DNA of 64,000 nt from Nocardia sp. SYP-A9097 (GCF_009649815.1 NZ_WJIC01000013.1:124001-188000), one strand, 5' to 3'; shown: positions 8,473-17,458, counted from the stretch's first letter. The notes: generated by a model from the sequence alone, not told the origin. Made by a program: numbers and translations.

Positions 8473-9549
8473 ATGCCCGAAGGTCTGAAAACCCTGACCC
8501 GCTACACCATCGAGCAGGAGCACCGGCATCCCGGATCGTCCGGGGAGTTCTCGGCGCTGCTGAATGTGCTCGCCACCGCCACCAAGATCATTGCGAATCA
8601 GGTGACACGGGGAGCCATCGTGGGGTCGCTCGGCGCATATGAGGCGGACAATCTGCCGGTTACGGTGCATCGGAAGATGGATGCCATCGCGCACGACATC
8701 ATGGTCGCCGAAAGTCAGTGGAGTGGGCCGCTTTCGGCGCTGGTGTCCGAGCAGATGAGCGGGTTTCACGCCGTGCCGACCGAAGTCAGGCGCGGGAAGT
8801 ATCTACTCGCCTTCGATCCCCTGGACGGGTCCAGCAATATCGATGTAAACCTGCCTGTCGGAACGATATTCAGCGTACTGCGCGCTCCCGAGGACGGCCG
8901 GGCCGCCACCTCGGAAGACTTCCTGCAACCCGGTGTACAGCAGGTGTGCGCGGGATTCACCCTCTACGGGCCCGCCACCATGCTCGTGCTCACCACCGGC
9001 AATGGGGTGGACGGGTTCACGCTCGACCGCGAGGTGGGCGCCTTCGTGCTCACCCACCCGCGTATGCGAATCCCGGACGACACTTCGGGTTTCGCCATCA
9101 ACGCCGCCAATGAACGGTTCTGGGAGCGACCCGTGCGCCGCTATGTCCACGAATGCCTGCAGGGCGTCGAGGGCCCGCGCGGACGGGATTTCAATATGCG
9201 CTGGGTCGCCTCACTCGTCGCCGACACCTTCCACATCCTGACTCGCGGCGGGCTCTACATGTATCCCCGCGATACCCGCAATCCGCAACGCCCCGGCCGA
9301 GTTTCGCTGCTCTACGGCGCGAGCCCGATCGCCTTCATCGTCGAACAGGCGGGCGGCGCCGCCATCACCGGACACGAGCGGATTCTGCAGGTACAGCCGG
9401 GTGAGCTGCATCAGAAGATTCCGTTCATCTTCGGATCGCGCAATGAGGTCGAGCGCATCGAGCGCTATCACTCCGAACCCGAGGAGGGGCCGAGCTTCGA
9501 CGCCTCACTGTTCGGATCGCGCTCACTGTTCCGTTCGGCCGGGCGCTGA
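8473..9549 (+). CDS. cbbF: Fructose-1,6-bisphosphatase, class I
   Basis: Hydrolyses fructose 1,6-bisphosphate (possibly also sedoheptulose 1,7-bisphosphate) in regeneration of RuBP. The 358-residue class I enzyme shows the metal-binding motif AFDPLDGSSNIDVN, the upstream acidic loop around SEQMSGFHAVP, GGLYMYPRDTRNP and the substrate segment SLLYGASPIAFIVEQAGG. Actinobacterial gluconeogenesis normally uses the unrelated class II GlpX, so a class I copy beside cbbX and cbbP points to a dedicated Calvin-cycle enzyme. ATG at 8473 chosen; an in-frame TTG lies at 8461. Confidence 0.92.
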   Translation: MPEGLKTLTRYTIEQEHRHPGSSGEFSALLNVLATATKIIANQVTRGAIVGSLGAYEADNLPVTVHRKMDAIAHDIMVAESQWSGPLSALVSEQMSGFHAVPTEVRRGKYLLAFDPLDGSSNIDVNLPVGTIFSVLRAPEDGRAATSEDFLQPGVQQVCAGFTLYGPATMLVLTTGNGVDGFTLDREVGAFVLTHPRMRIPDDTSGFAINAANERFWERPVRRYVHECLQGVEGPRGRDFNMRWVASLVADTFHILTRGGLYMYPRDTRNPQRPGRVSLLYGASPIAFIVEQAGGAAITGHERILQVQPGELHQKIPFIFGSRNEVERIERYHSEPEEGPSFDASLFGSRSLFRSAGR

Positions 9550-9585
9550 GCCCGAAATTCGTTGTCCGGCAATCGAGGAGGTGCC

Positions 9586-10464
9586 ATGTCGGTCAAACAT
9601 CCGGTGGTCGCGATCACCGGGTCGTCCGGTGCGGGGACGACCAGCGTCACGCGAACCTTTCAGGAGATCTTCCGCCGCGAGGGAATCAATGCGGTACTCG
9701 TGGAAGGGGATTCGTTCCATCGCTTCGACCGCAATGAGATGCAACTGGCCATGGCCGAGGCGGAGCAGAATCGCAATCTGCAGTTCTCACACTTCGGGCC
9801 GGAGGCGAACCTGCTCGGCGAATTGGAGACGCTCTTCCGCGATTACGGCGAAACCGGGGTGGGGGCCGTCCGCAGATATCTGCACGACGAGGGCGAGGCC
9901 AAACCCTATGGGCAACCGCCGGGGACGTTCACGCCCTGGGAGGAGTTGCCGCCGGGCAGTGATCTGCTGTTCTACGAGGGCCTGCACGGCGCGGCCACCA
10001 CCGAGGGTATCGATGTCGCCCGGTATACCGATCTGCTGGTCGGGGTGGTGCCGATCATCAATCTGGAGTGGATTCAGAAGGTCCATCGGGACAAGACCGA
10101 ACGCGGATACTCCAGCGAGGCGATCATCGACACCATCCTGCGGCGCATGCCGGATTACGTGAAGCACATCTGCCCGCAGTTCTCCCGAACCTATGTGAAC
10201 TTTCAGCGCGTGCCGACCGTCGACACCTCGAATCCGTTCACCGCCAGGACGATTCCCACCGCGGACGAGAGTTTCGTGGTGATTCGCTTCGCCGATCCGA
10301 AGGTGATCGACTTCCCATATCTGCTGTCCATGCTGCACGATTCGTTCATGTCGCGGCCCAACAGCATTGTGGTGCCGGGCGGGAAGATGGATCTGGCCAT
10401 GCAGCTCATCTTCACTCCGCTGATTCTGCGGCTGATGGATAAGCGACCCAAGCGGCTGCGCTGA
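9586..10464 (+). CDS. cbbP: Phosphoribulokinase (bacterial type)
   Basis: ATP-dependent phosphorylation of ribulose 5-phosphate to RuBP, the enzyme exclusive to the Calvin cycle. 292 residues, the usual length for the octameric bacterial class. P-loop GSSGAGTTS near residues 12-20, followed by EGDSFHRFDR, FSHFGPEANL, the Walker-B-like LLFYEGLHG and the C-terminal DFPYLLSMLHDSFMSRPNSIVVPGG signature. AGGAG precedes the ATG by six bases. It is the last gene of cbbLSXFP; a hairpin follows. Confidence 0.95.
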   Translation: MSVKHPVVAITGSSGAGTTSVTRTFQEIFRREGINAVLVEGDSFHRFDRNEMQLAMAEAEQNRNLQFSHFGPEANLLGELETLFRDYGETGVGAVRRYLHDEGEAKPYGQPPGTFTPWEELPPGSDLLFYEGLHGAATTEGIDVARYTDLLVGVVPIINLEWIQKVHRDKTERGYSSEAIIDTILRRMPDYVKHICPQFSRTYVNFQRVPTVDTSNPFTARTIPTADESFVVIRFADPKVIDFPYLLSMLHDSFMSRPNSIVVPGGKMDLAMQLIFTPLILRLMDKRPKRLR

Positions 10465-10490
10465 CTGAAAACCATTTGGGCACAAAATAA

Positions 10491-10522
10491 TCCGGCGACC
10501 GCCCCAAAGGACGGCCGCCGGA
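10491..10522. terminator. Hairpin between cbbP and the convergent HdeD-like gene
   Basis: TCCGGCG at 10491-10497 pairs with CGCCGGA at 10516-10522, with a further CCG/CGG pairing inside. It lies between convergent stops at 10464 and 10538. No T-run follows, as is common in actinobacteria. Confidence 0.5.
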
Positions 10523-10537
10523 GTGAACGGGTGGAGA

Positions 10538-11140
10538 CTACAGCCCCGCGGGCACGTTCTTCGCGCCACGCCTGACCTGGAACGCGCTGAAGATCTCCAT
10601 GATGCCGATGAAGATCAACCACCAGCCGACCACCAGGGTCAGGGTGAGCAGCGAGGTGAACGGGGCCGCGATCAGCCAGCCACCACCGATGACCAGCATG
10701 ATGCCGAAGAAGATCGCCCAGCCGCGGCCCGGCATGCCGTCCCCGGAGATGCCGACGATCAACGACGAGACGCCGCGGAAGATCCAGCTGATGCCGATCC
10801 AGATGGCCAGCAGCAGCACCGCGGTGGCCTCACCCTTGTCCCGCCAGTCGTGGAAGCATAGGAAACCCAGGATGAGCGTCAGAATCGCGCTGATGAAGGC
10901 CAGGATTCGCATACCCGCGCTCAGGTGCGTACCGAAGGCCGCGATGAGTTGGAAGAAACCGGACACGATCAGATAGACGCCGAAGAGGACGCCCGCCACG
11001 AGCAGCGTTTTCCCCGGCCAGGCCAGGATCAGGATACCCAGCACCACCGAGAGGATGCCGGTGACCAGGATCGATTGCCAGGCGCTCCGGGCCAGAGCAT
11101 GCACCGGCCCTTCGTTAACTTCCTCTTTGCTGGTTGTCAT
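10538..11140 (-). CDS. HdeD/DUF308-family membrane protein
   Basis: 200-residue polytopic protein with six predicted helices in three pairs. Typical DUF308 motifs are present: GILSVVLGILILAWPGKTL, VLFGVYLIVSGFFQL, GFLCFHDW, LAIWIGISWIFRGVSSLI, FFGIMLVIGGGWLI and WWLIFIGIMEIFSAF. Founding member HdeD protects E. coli against acid stress; the actinobacterial role is unproven. The ATG at 11140 gives MTTSKEEVNEG as a short cytosolic N-terminus. It is 25 bases downstream of the DUF1275 gene on the same strand. Confidence 0.85.
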   Translation of the reverse strand: MTTSKEEVNEGPVHALARSAWQSILVTGILSVVLGILILAWPGKTLLVAGVLFGVYLIVSGFFQLIAAFGTHLSAGMRILAFISAILTLILGFLCFHDWRDKGEATAVLLLAIWIGISWIFRGVSSLIVGISGDGMPGRGWAIFFGIMLVIGGGWLIAAPFTSLLTLTLVVGWWLIFIGIMEIFSAFQVRRGAKNVPAGL

Positions 11141-11165
11141 GTTTCGGAGAATATGCCCAGGTATG

Positions 11166-11933
11166 TCAGTTTTCTGTGAATTTGCTCGGTGTGGTGTCAG
11201 GTTGTGATGTGGTGCATGCGCCGTCGGTTCGGCGATTCTTCCCGCGACGGCAGTACCGCACATCGGCCCGCCAGGTATAGACCGCGACCAGCGCCGAGCC
11301 GACCACGGCCGCATCCAGCATGTATTCACCGGAGACCGGAATACTGACCAGTCCGCCGAGGAGTGCGCCGAGTGCGAAAGATCCGTATTGCACGGCATAT
11401 CCGGCCCAGTCACGCACCGAGCCGCCGCCGGCCAGATGCCGCTCCACGCCTTGCGCGAGCTTCACCAGCGTGCCGGTGACATAACTGACCGGAATCGACA
11501 CCTCACCGTTCTTCACGAACGAGGTATTCAGCGCGCCCATTCCGAACGCCACCGCCAGAATCGGGATCAGCCCGATGCCGCGTTCACCGGCGATGCGATC
11601 GGCGACCGCGGCGACCAGCAGCGCCAGGGTGGTGAGCATGGTCGCGCCGTGCGGATGATTGGTCCACCAGTAGCGGCGGCACATCGAGGCTACGAAGACG
11701 CCCACTACGAAACAGGCGATGAGCAGGGCCGCACCTGCCGCCAAGGTGTGGTCGCCGGCGAAGTTTCCGATAATGGCGCGTTCGGTATTGCCGGTCATGA
11801 AGGTGACGAAGTAACCCGCGGAGTGCGCGTAGGCGGCCGCGCCGATGTATCCGGCCAGCATCGACAGGACCGAGGACAGACGGGTCTCCAGATTCCAGAA
11901 AGGGCCTGGTGAAACGTCCTCGGTGGCGGTCAT
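11166..11933 (-). CDS. YoaK/DUF1275-family membrane protein
   Basis: 255 residues with six to seven hydrophobic helices. The DUF1275 hallmarks are visible: AGYIGAAAYAHSAGYFVTFMTGNTERA, a sulfate-permease-like opening, and FGMGALNTSFVKNGEVSIPVSYVTGTLVKLAQ. The C-terminal 30 residues are polar and basic. No substrate is established for the family. It probably forms a two-gene unit with the HdeD-like gene downstream. Confidence 0.85.
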   Translation of the reverse strand: MTATEDVSPGPFWNLETRLSSVLSMLAGYIGAAAYAHSAGYFVTFMTGNTERAIIGNFAGDHTLAAGAALLIACFVVGVFVASMCRRYWWTNHPHGATMLTTLALLVAAVADRIAGERGIGLIPILAVAFGMGALNTSFVKNGEVSIPVSYVTGTLVKLAQGVERHLAGGGSVRDWAGYAVQYGSFALGALLGGLVSIPVSGEYMLDAAVVGSALVAVYTWRADVRYCRRGKNRRTDGACTTSQPDTTPSKFTEN

Positions 11934-12026
11934 GGCAACAGGCTAGCAACCGAATCTGAGGCGCTCCGGCAGTTCGAATACGACGCGAACGCGGCGCCGC
12001 GACGGTGCGGTACAGTACTGATGTTA

Positions 12027-12045
12027 ACCGGAATTCACATCCGGT
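12027..12045. promoter_or_regulatory. Inverted repeat before thiolase gene
   Basis: ACCGGA - seven bases - TCCGGT, 27-45 bases before the thiolase start, downstream of a TACAGT that could be a -10 hexamer. It could be an operator or a 5'-leader hairpin; no protein can be assigned. Confidence 0.3.
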
Positions 12046-12071
12046 AGGCAGGTACGAACAAGGAGAAGCCC

Positions 12072-13238
12072 ATGACCTCCGCCGTCATTGTCGACGTCGT
12101 CCGCACGCCCTCCGGCAAGGGGAAATCCGGTGGGGGACTATCGGAAGTGCATCCCGCGACACTGTTGTCCGGAGTTCTCGAGGCGCTCATCGATCGCACC
12201 GGCATCGATCCGGCACTGGTCGACGATGTTATCGGCGGTTGCGTCACCCAGAGCGGTGAGCAGGCCTTCAATATCGCCCGCACGGCTGTGCTGGCGGCCG
12301 GTTTCCCGGAAGCGGTGCCCGCCACAACCGTCGACCGCCAGTGCGGATCTTCACAGCAGGCCGCGCACTTCGCCGCCCAGGGCGTGATCGCGGGGGCCTA
12401 TGACGTCGCGATCGCGTGCGGCGTGGAGTCCATGTCCCGGGTGTCGATGTTCTCCAATGCACAAGGTAAGGACCCCAATCGCGGACCGATCGCGCACCGG
12501 TATCCGGACGGGCTTGTGCAGCAGGGGATTTCGGCCGAGGTCATCGCGGCGCGCTGGAAGTTCGATCGGTCCGCGCTGGACGAGTTCGCGGCGCGGTCGC
12601 ACCAATTGGCAGCTGCCACCGCGGCTTCCGGCGGATTCGACAATGAGATCGTCGCGGCGGGCACGCTGACCGCCGACGAGACGATCCGCCCGGCAACCGC
12701 GGTCGAGGGCCTGTCCGGACTGAAGCCCGCCTTCGCGGATGCCGAATTCCAGGCTCGATTCCCCGAAATCGAATGGTCCATCACCCCGGGCAACTCCTCG
12801 CCGCTCACCGATGGCGCATCCGCCGCGCTGATCATGAGCAAAGAGAAGGCCGCCCAGCTCGGGCTGAAGCCGCGTGCGCGCTTCCACTCGTTCTCCGTCA
12901 CCGGTGATGATCCGCTGCTCATGCTGACCGCGGTCATTCCGGCCACCCGTAAGGTCCTGGATCGAGCGGGATTGAGCATCCGCGACATCGACGCCTACGA
13001 GGTCAATGAGGCCTTCGCTCCGGTGCCGCTGGTGTGGGCGCGGGAAGTCGGCGCGGACCTCGCCAAACTGAACCCGCGCGGCGGGGCGATCGCGCTGGGC
13101 CATCCGCTCGGCGCTTCGGGCATGCGTATTCTCGCCACCATGCTCAACCACCTGGAGCAGACCGGCGGCCGCTACGGCCTCATGACGATGTGTGAGGCGG
13201 GTGGGCTCGCGAACGCCACCATTATCGAGCGCCTCTGA
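12072..13238 (+). CDS. Thiolase (acetyl-CoA C-acyltransferase family)
   Basis: 388-residue type I/II thiolase. Catalytic Cys91 lies in DRQCGSSQQA; the other active-site blocks are VNEAFAP, GGAIALGHPLGASG (His) and CEAGGLANA (second Cys). It catalyses thiolytic cleavage or Claisen condensation of 3-ketoacyl-CoA. The Arg-Gln before the cysteine and the overall pattern resemble the FadA5/FadA6-like group used in steroid and fatty-acid breakdown, but the exact substrate cannot be read. AAGGAG sits six bases before the ATG. The winged-helix gene follows after 14 bases. Confidence 0.9.
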   Translation: MTSAVIVDVVRTPSGKGKSGGGLSEVHPATLLSGVLEALIDRTGIDPALVDDVIGGCVTQSGEQAFNIARTAVLAAGFPEAVPATTVDRQCGSSQQAAHFAAQGVIAGAYDVAIACGVESMSRVSMFSNAQGKDPNRGPIAHRYPDGLVQQGISAEVIAARWKFDRSALDEFAARSHQLAAATAASGGFDNEIVAAGTLTADETIRPATAVEGLSGLKPAFADAEFQARFPEIEWSITPGNSSPLTDGASAALIMSKEKAAQLGLKPRARFHSFSVTGDDPLLMLTAVIPATRKVLDRAGLSIRDIDAYEVNEAFAPVPLVWAREVGADLAKLNPRGGAIALGHPLGASGMRILATMLNHLEQTGGRYGLMTMCEAGGLANATIIERL

Positions 13239-13252
13239 CGGTCGGTAGGCCC

Positions 13253-14131
13253 GTGCCTGCGCCGCTCACACCCGAGATCGCGGCCGGCGTGCTGTCGCTG
13301 ATGGGTTCCGCCCGGACGTGGGAGAAGCCTTCCTGGACAAAGAATTTCGGGGCGACACCGCAGGATATAGCGGCACTTGTCGACGCGGTGGGAGAGATCC
13401 TCGACGGATCGGTGCTGACGCGCGATGAACTGGTGTCGGCGATCGTCGCCGAACCCCGGTTCCATCCCCTGGAAGAGCAATTGCGTTCCGGCTGGGGCGC
13501 ATTGCTCAAACCACTGGCCTGGCAGGGCGCGCTGTGTCACGGCCCCGCCGACAGCACCTCGGTAACCTTCGCCAGTCCAGCGCGGCTGATTCCGGCTTGG
13601 AAGGGGATTCCCGAGCCCGATGCGGCCGCACCCGAGGTCATTTCGGCTTATCTCGGGGCATACGGCCCGGCGAGCCCGGAGACGTTCGATGCCTGGCTGT
13701 CTCGCGGCAGCATCCGCAAAACCACGCTGCGGCAATGGTTTTCCGACATGGGGGACCGGCTCACCGAAGTCGACGTGGAAGGCCGCCGGGGATTCGTGCT
13801 CACCGAACACGCCGACGCGCTCGCCACCACCGCACCCGCACAATCCGTGCGGCTCCTGGGTTCGTTCGATCAATATGTCCTCGGCCCCGGAACAGGCGAT
13901 ACCGCTCTACTCTCCGCCGAACATCGGGCCAAGGTCAGCCGCACCGCGGGCTGGATCTCCCCACTCGTCCTGATCAACGGCTGGATCGCCGGCACCTGGG
14001 AGATCGTGGACACCGACCTCATCGTCTCGATGTTCGACGATGCCCCCGCACCACTATCGGAGCTACAGATCGAAGCCGCGCACCTGGCCCGCGCCGTGGG
14101 TACCGCACCACTGACGGTCTCCGCCAAGTAG
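13253..14131 (+). CDS. Winged helix DNA-binding domain protein (HTH_42/AlkZ-like), short form
   Basis: 292 residues from a GTG at 13253. The sequence matches the middle and C-terminal parts of the actinobacterial HTH_42 family related to AlkZ/YcaQ glycosylases: TPQDIAALVDAVGEILDG.LTRDELV, the WGALLKPLAWQGALCHGP block, YLGAYGPASPETFDAWLSRG, LLGSFDQYVLGPG and GWIAGTWE. From memory, relatives are about 360-390 residues and begin with about 80-100 residues containing a conserved RGTLHL-type segment. That part is missing, because the gene starts right after the thiolase stop. It may be a functional short paralogue or a truncation. Confidence 0.65.
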   Translation: MPAPLTPEIAAGVLSLMGSARTWEKPSWTKNFGATPQDIAALVDAVGEILDGSVLTRDELVSAIVAEPRFHPLEEQLRSGWGALLKPLAWQGALCHGPADSTSVTFASPARLIPAWKGIPEPDAAAPEVISAYLGAYGPASPETFDAWLSRGSIRKTTLRQWFSDMGDRLTEVDVEGRRGFVLTEHADALATTAPAQSVRLLGSFDQYVLGPGTGDTALLSAEHRAKVSRTAGWISPLVLINGWIAGTWEIVDTDLIVSMFDDAPAPLSELQIEAAHLARAVGTAPLTVSAK

Positions 14132-14147
14132 TCCCACACCGTGGGTC

Positions 14148-14172
14148 ATCCCGGCATGCTTTTGGCCGGGAT
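14148..14172. terminator. Bidirectional hairpin between convergent genes
   Basis: ATCCCGGC at 14148-14155 pairs perfectly with GCCGGGAT at 14165-14172 around a loop containing TTTT, between the stop at 14131 and the convergent stop at 14186. Confidence 0.6.
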
Positions 14173-14185
14173 CCACACGGTAGGC

Positions 14186-14665
14186 TCACTGACCGCCGGT
14201 CGGCAGCAGATCCGGTGTGCGCGCACCCGGTCCTGATTGCAGGCGAATGTCTCGGGTGTGCATAGTTTCCCCGCACTCCGAGCACACCGGTTGGACCGTC
14301 ATGACGTGCCCGCAGGTTTTGTGGACGGACTCGATCGGCGGACCGTCCGGCGCGGCCCAGGTATCGCCCCACTGACGCATGGCGGTGACCACGGTCCAGA
14401 GCGCACGGCCCTTGTCGGTGAGCCGATAGTCGTACCGGACCGGGTTCTCCTGGTATGGCTCGCGGCTCATGACGCCCTGTTCCACCAGGTGTTCCAGTCG
14501 CTGGGTGAGGACATTGCGGGCGATGCCGAGGCGGGTGCGGAAGTCGTCGAAGCGGGTGATGCCGAAGAGTGCGTCGCGGACGATCAACAGCGTCCACCAT
14601 TCGCCCACGACCTCCAGGCATTGGGCGATGGAGCAGTTCATGTCCTCGAAGCTGGTTCGGCGCAT
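14186..14665 (-). CDS. HxlR-family transcriptional regulator
   Basis: 159-residue winged helix regulator starting MRRTSFEDMNCSIAQCLEVVG. The HxlR core is clear: EWWTLLIVRDALFGITRFDDF, LGIARNVLTQRLEHLVEQGV, and the wing RYDYRLTDKGRAL. The N-terminal Cys resembles redox-sensing cysteines in some HxlR members; the tail carries a C-x2-C pair (CSECGE) and a CGH, a possible metal site. It is divergent from the MFS exporter at 14767 and likely regulates it. Confidence 0.85.
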   Translation of the reverse strand: MRRTSFEDMNCSIAQCLEVVGEWWTLLIVRDALFGITRFDDFRTRLGIARNVLTQRLEHLVEQGVMSREPYQENPVRYDYRLTDKGRALWTVVTAMRQWGDTWAAPDGPPIESVHKTCGHVMTVQPVCSECGETMHTRDIRLQSGPGARTPDLLPTGGQ

Positions 14666-14673
14666 GACCCGAG

Positions 14674-14710
14674 CATAGTCGGTTGCTTCAAAGAACTCAC
14701 TAGGACTATG
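14674..14710. promoter_or_regulatory. Inverted repeat between HxlR and MFS genes
   Basis: CATAGTC at 14674-14680 and GACTATG at 14704-14710 form a perfect 7-bp dyad with a 23-base spacer, close to both divergent starts. Candidate operator for the HxlR regulator. Confidence 0.4.
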
Positions 14711-14766
14711 GTGCGTTTCATGATGCAACTCACTGGCCTGCCCGGCCGACCGATGGGGGAGAGATC

Positions 14767-16161
14767 GTGAATACCGTTGTGGTGGAGCAGGACCGGCGGA
14801 CCACCGATGGGCGGGTGGTGCTGGGTATCGTCGCCGTCGGCATCCTGCTGTCCAGCCTGGATCTGTTCATCGTGAATGTGGCGCTGCCCAATATCGCCAC
14901 CGACTTCACCGGATCGAAGATCTCCGGGCTGTCCTGGGTGCTGAACGCGTATGCGATCGTCTTCGCCGCGCTGCTGGTGCCCGCCGGGCGGCTGGGTGAT
15001 CGCAGTGGCAATCGCACCACCTTCCTGACCGGGCTCGGCCTGTTCATTCTCGGGTCCGCACTGTGTGCGCTGGCCTGGAATGTGGGTGCGCTGGTGGCGT
15101 TCCGGGCGTTGCAGGCCATCGGCGGCGCGCTGCTCACCCCGGCCTCGCTCGGATTGGTGCTCGCGGCGACGCCGCCGGAGCGCCGGGCCATGGCGGTGCG
15201 GCTGTGGGTCGCGTTCGGTGGACTCGGCGCGGCACTGGGTCCGGTACTCGGTGGGCTGCTCGTCGAAATCGATTGGCGCTGGGTGTTTTTGGTGAACGTG
15301 CCGATCGGGATCGTGGCATTGGCGGTCGGCTGGCGGCTGCTGCCGAATCCGGCCGGTGACGGCGGCGCACTGCCCGACATGTTCGGCGCGCTCATGCTGG
15401 TCGGCTCGGTCGCGACGCTCATTCTCGCGATCGTGAAGGGTGAGGATTGGGGTTGGGGGTCGGCCGGGGTGATCGGCGGACTGGTGGCCGCGGTCGTGCT
15501 GGGTATCGCGTTCGCGCTGTCCTCACGGCGGCATCACAGCCCGGTCGTGGATCCCGCACTGCTCCGATTGCCGAATTTCGCTCTGATGCTGGGTAATTCG
15601 CTGCTGTTCAATATCGCCTTCGCGGGCATGCTGCTGTCTGCGGTGCTGTGGGCGCAGAACGTGTGGGGTTGGTCGGCGCTGCAAACCGGACTCGCCATCG
15701 CGCCCGGACCGCTGGTGGTGCCGATCGTGGCTATCCTGGCCGGGCGACTGATTGCCCGCGTCGGTGTGGGGCCGGTGATCGCGCTCGGCGGTGTACTGTT
15801 CGCGGCCGGAATCCTGTGGTGGGCAATCTCTGTCACCCTGACGCCGAATTTCGCGGGCGGAATGCTGGGCGGAATGCTGCTCACCGGCCTGGGCGTCGGT
15901 TTCACCCTGCCGACGAGCATGGCCGCCGGGACCGCCGGATTGCCGCCGCAGCGTTTCGCCACCGGATCGGCGGTGCTGAGCATGGCCCGGCAGCTCGGAT
16001 TGGCCATCGGTGTAGCGGTTCTCGTCGCGGTGGTGGGCTCTCCGGTCGGGCCGGACGCGACGCTGGAGGCGTTCCAGCGCGGCTGGTACGTGATCGCCGG
16101 TGCCGCGCTCGCGGCCGGAGTCGTCGGCTTGGCGGCGCGACTACCGCGCCCGACTGCCTGA
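14767..16161 (+). CDS. MFS transporter, DHA2 family (14 TM)
   Basis: 464-residue proton-coupled multidrug exporter-type protein. Visible are SSLDLFIVNVALPNIATDF in helix 1, the GRLGDRSGNR motif A in the helix 2-3 loop, RALQAIGGALLTPASLGLVL, PPERRAMAVRLWVAFGGLG with ALGPVLGGLL (antiporter motif C region) and about 14 hydrophobic helices. GTG start at 14767 follows GGGGGAGAG. Control by the divergent HxlR gene is likely; the substrate is unknown. Confidence 0.9.
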   Translation: MNTVVVEQDRRTTDGRVVLGIVAVGILLSSLDLFIVNVALPNIATDFTGSKISGLSWVLNAYAIVFAALLVPAGRLGDRSGNRTTFLTGLGLFILGSALCALAWNVGALVAFRALQAIGGALLTPASLGLVLAATPPERRAMAVRLWVAFGGLGAALGPVLGGLLVEIDWRWVFLVNVPIGIVALAVGWRLLPNPAGDGGALPDMFGALMLVGSVATLILAIVKGEDWGWGSAGVIGGLVAAVVLGIAFALSSRRHHSPVVDPALLRLPNFALMLGNSLLFNIAFAGMLLSAVLWAQNVWGWSALQTGLAIAPGPLVVPIVAILAGRLIARVGVGPVIALGGVLFAAGILWWAISVTLTPNFAGGMLGGMLLTGLGVGFTLPTSMAAGTAGLPPQRFATGSAVLSMARQLGLAIGVAVLVAVVGSPVGPDATLEAFQRGWYVIAGAALAAGVVGLAARLPRPTA

Positions 16162-16282
16162 AGTCGGCCGAGCGGCACCCGCGCATCCGACCGGAGGTGG
16201 GTGTCGCCCGGCCGACTTCTCAGGGCCGGTCTCAGGGGTAGTCCCGATGTTCAACCGCAGCCCCGGTGCCTACCGTCGAATC

Positions 16283-17428
16283 ATGCGAATCATGCCGACC
16301 GTGACCGCCTTGGCCGCCGTGCTCGCGGTGGCGGGCTGCTCGAGTGTGAGCACCGACAGCTCGCCCAAGCTCGTCACCACGACTCCGATGCAGGTGTCAC
16401 CCGTCCGGGTCGACCAGGTGCGCGGCGATATCGACGCACTCGTGCGCTCCGGTATCCCCGGCGTGATCGCCACCCTCACCGAAGGCGGTCAAACGGTGAC
16501 GCTCACCGCGGGTGTGGCCGACCGCGCCACCGGTGCGACGATTCCGATGGCCCCGGCACAACAGGTCCGGGTCGGCAGCATCTCCAAGACCTTCACCTCC
16601 GCGATCATCATGCAGTTGGTGGCGGAGAACAAGATTCGCCTCGACGACTCCATCGACACCTACCTGCCCGGCCTGCTCACCGGAGACGGTGTCGACGGCC
16701 GCAACATCACGGTCCGCCAGCTACTCCAACATCGCAGTGGTCTACCGGAATTGACCGACGACCCCGAAATCGACGAGTACCACGCGGGATTGGCGGGCCG
16801 CACCTACACCCCGGCGCAGGAGATCGCGATCGCTCTGCGCCGACCCGCGAAATTCGCCCCCGGCACGAAATACGTCTACACCAACACCAATTACATCGTC
16901 GCCGGAATGCTGATCGAAAAGGTCACCGGCAGAACCTATTCGGAAGAACTGACCGGGCGCATCACCACCCCGTTCCACCTGGCCGACACCTACCTCCCGG
17001 CCTCCGGGGACCGGGATATCCGCGGCCCTCACCCGCACGGCTACACCACCATTGACGGCGCACTCACCGATGTAACCCGCTCCGAACCCTCCGTCGCCTG
17101 GACCGCGGGCGCAATCGTCTCAACAGGCGCCGACCTGAACCACTTCTACCAATCTGTCGTCTCCGGCCGGATAGTCCCGCCTGCCCAACTCGACCAAATG
17201 CTCACCGGCACTCCCATCCCCGATACCACCTTCAACTATGGCCTGGGTATCGGGAACACCGAATTGACCTGCGGCACCCAATACTTCGGCCACACCGGCG
17301 GCATAGCCGGCTACACCACCATCACCGGAGCCACCAAGGAAGGCCGAGCCGCCACCATCGCCATGACCGGCACCCCCGAAACCAACCCCGACATAATGAC
17401 CCTCATGTCCCACGCCCTCTGCCCGTAA
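16283..17428 (+). CDS. Serine hydrolase lipoprotein (beta-lactamase/DD-peptidase class C fold)
   Basis: Exported lipoprotein of the beta-lactamase-related family. From ATG 16283 the signal peptide is short, with lipobox LAVAGC, giving a lipidated Cys near residue 19; a longer start at 16247 adds an arginine-bearing N-region. Catalytic motifs are SISK (SxxK nucleophile) in VRVGSISKTFTS, YTNTNY (YxN) and HTGG near the end (KTG equivalent). Total about 381 residues. A TACCGT seven bases before the ATG fits a leaderless transcript. Likely acts on cell-wall peptides or esters outside the membrane; true beta-lactam hydrolysis is not implied. Confidence 0.85.
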   Translation: MRIMPTVTALAAVLAVAGCSSVSTDSSPKLVTTTPMQVSPVRVDQVRGDIDALVRSGIPGVIATLTEGGQTVTLTAGVADRATGATIPMAPAQQVRVGSISKTFTSAIIMQLVAENKIRLDDSIDTYLPGLLTGDGVDGRNITVRQLLQHRSGLPELTDDPEIDEYHAGLAGRTYTPAQEIAIALRRPAKFAPGTKYVYTNTNYIVAGMLIEKVTGRTYSEELTGRITTPFHLADTYLPASGDRDIRGPHPHGYTTIDGALTDVTRSEPSVAWTAGAIVSTGADLNHFYQSVVSGRIVPPAQLDQMLTGTPIPDTTFNYGLGIGNTELTCGTQYFGHTGGIAGYTTITGATKEGRAATIAMTGTPETNPDIMTLMSHALCP

Positions 17429-17458
17429 CCCACGTGTGCGCTGGCTTAGGCTGCGGGG

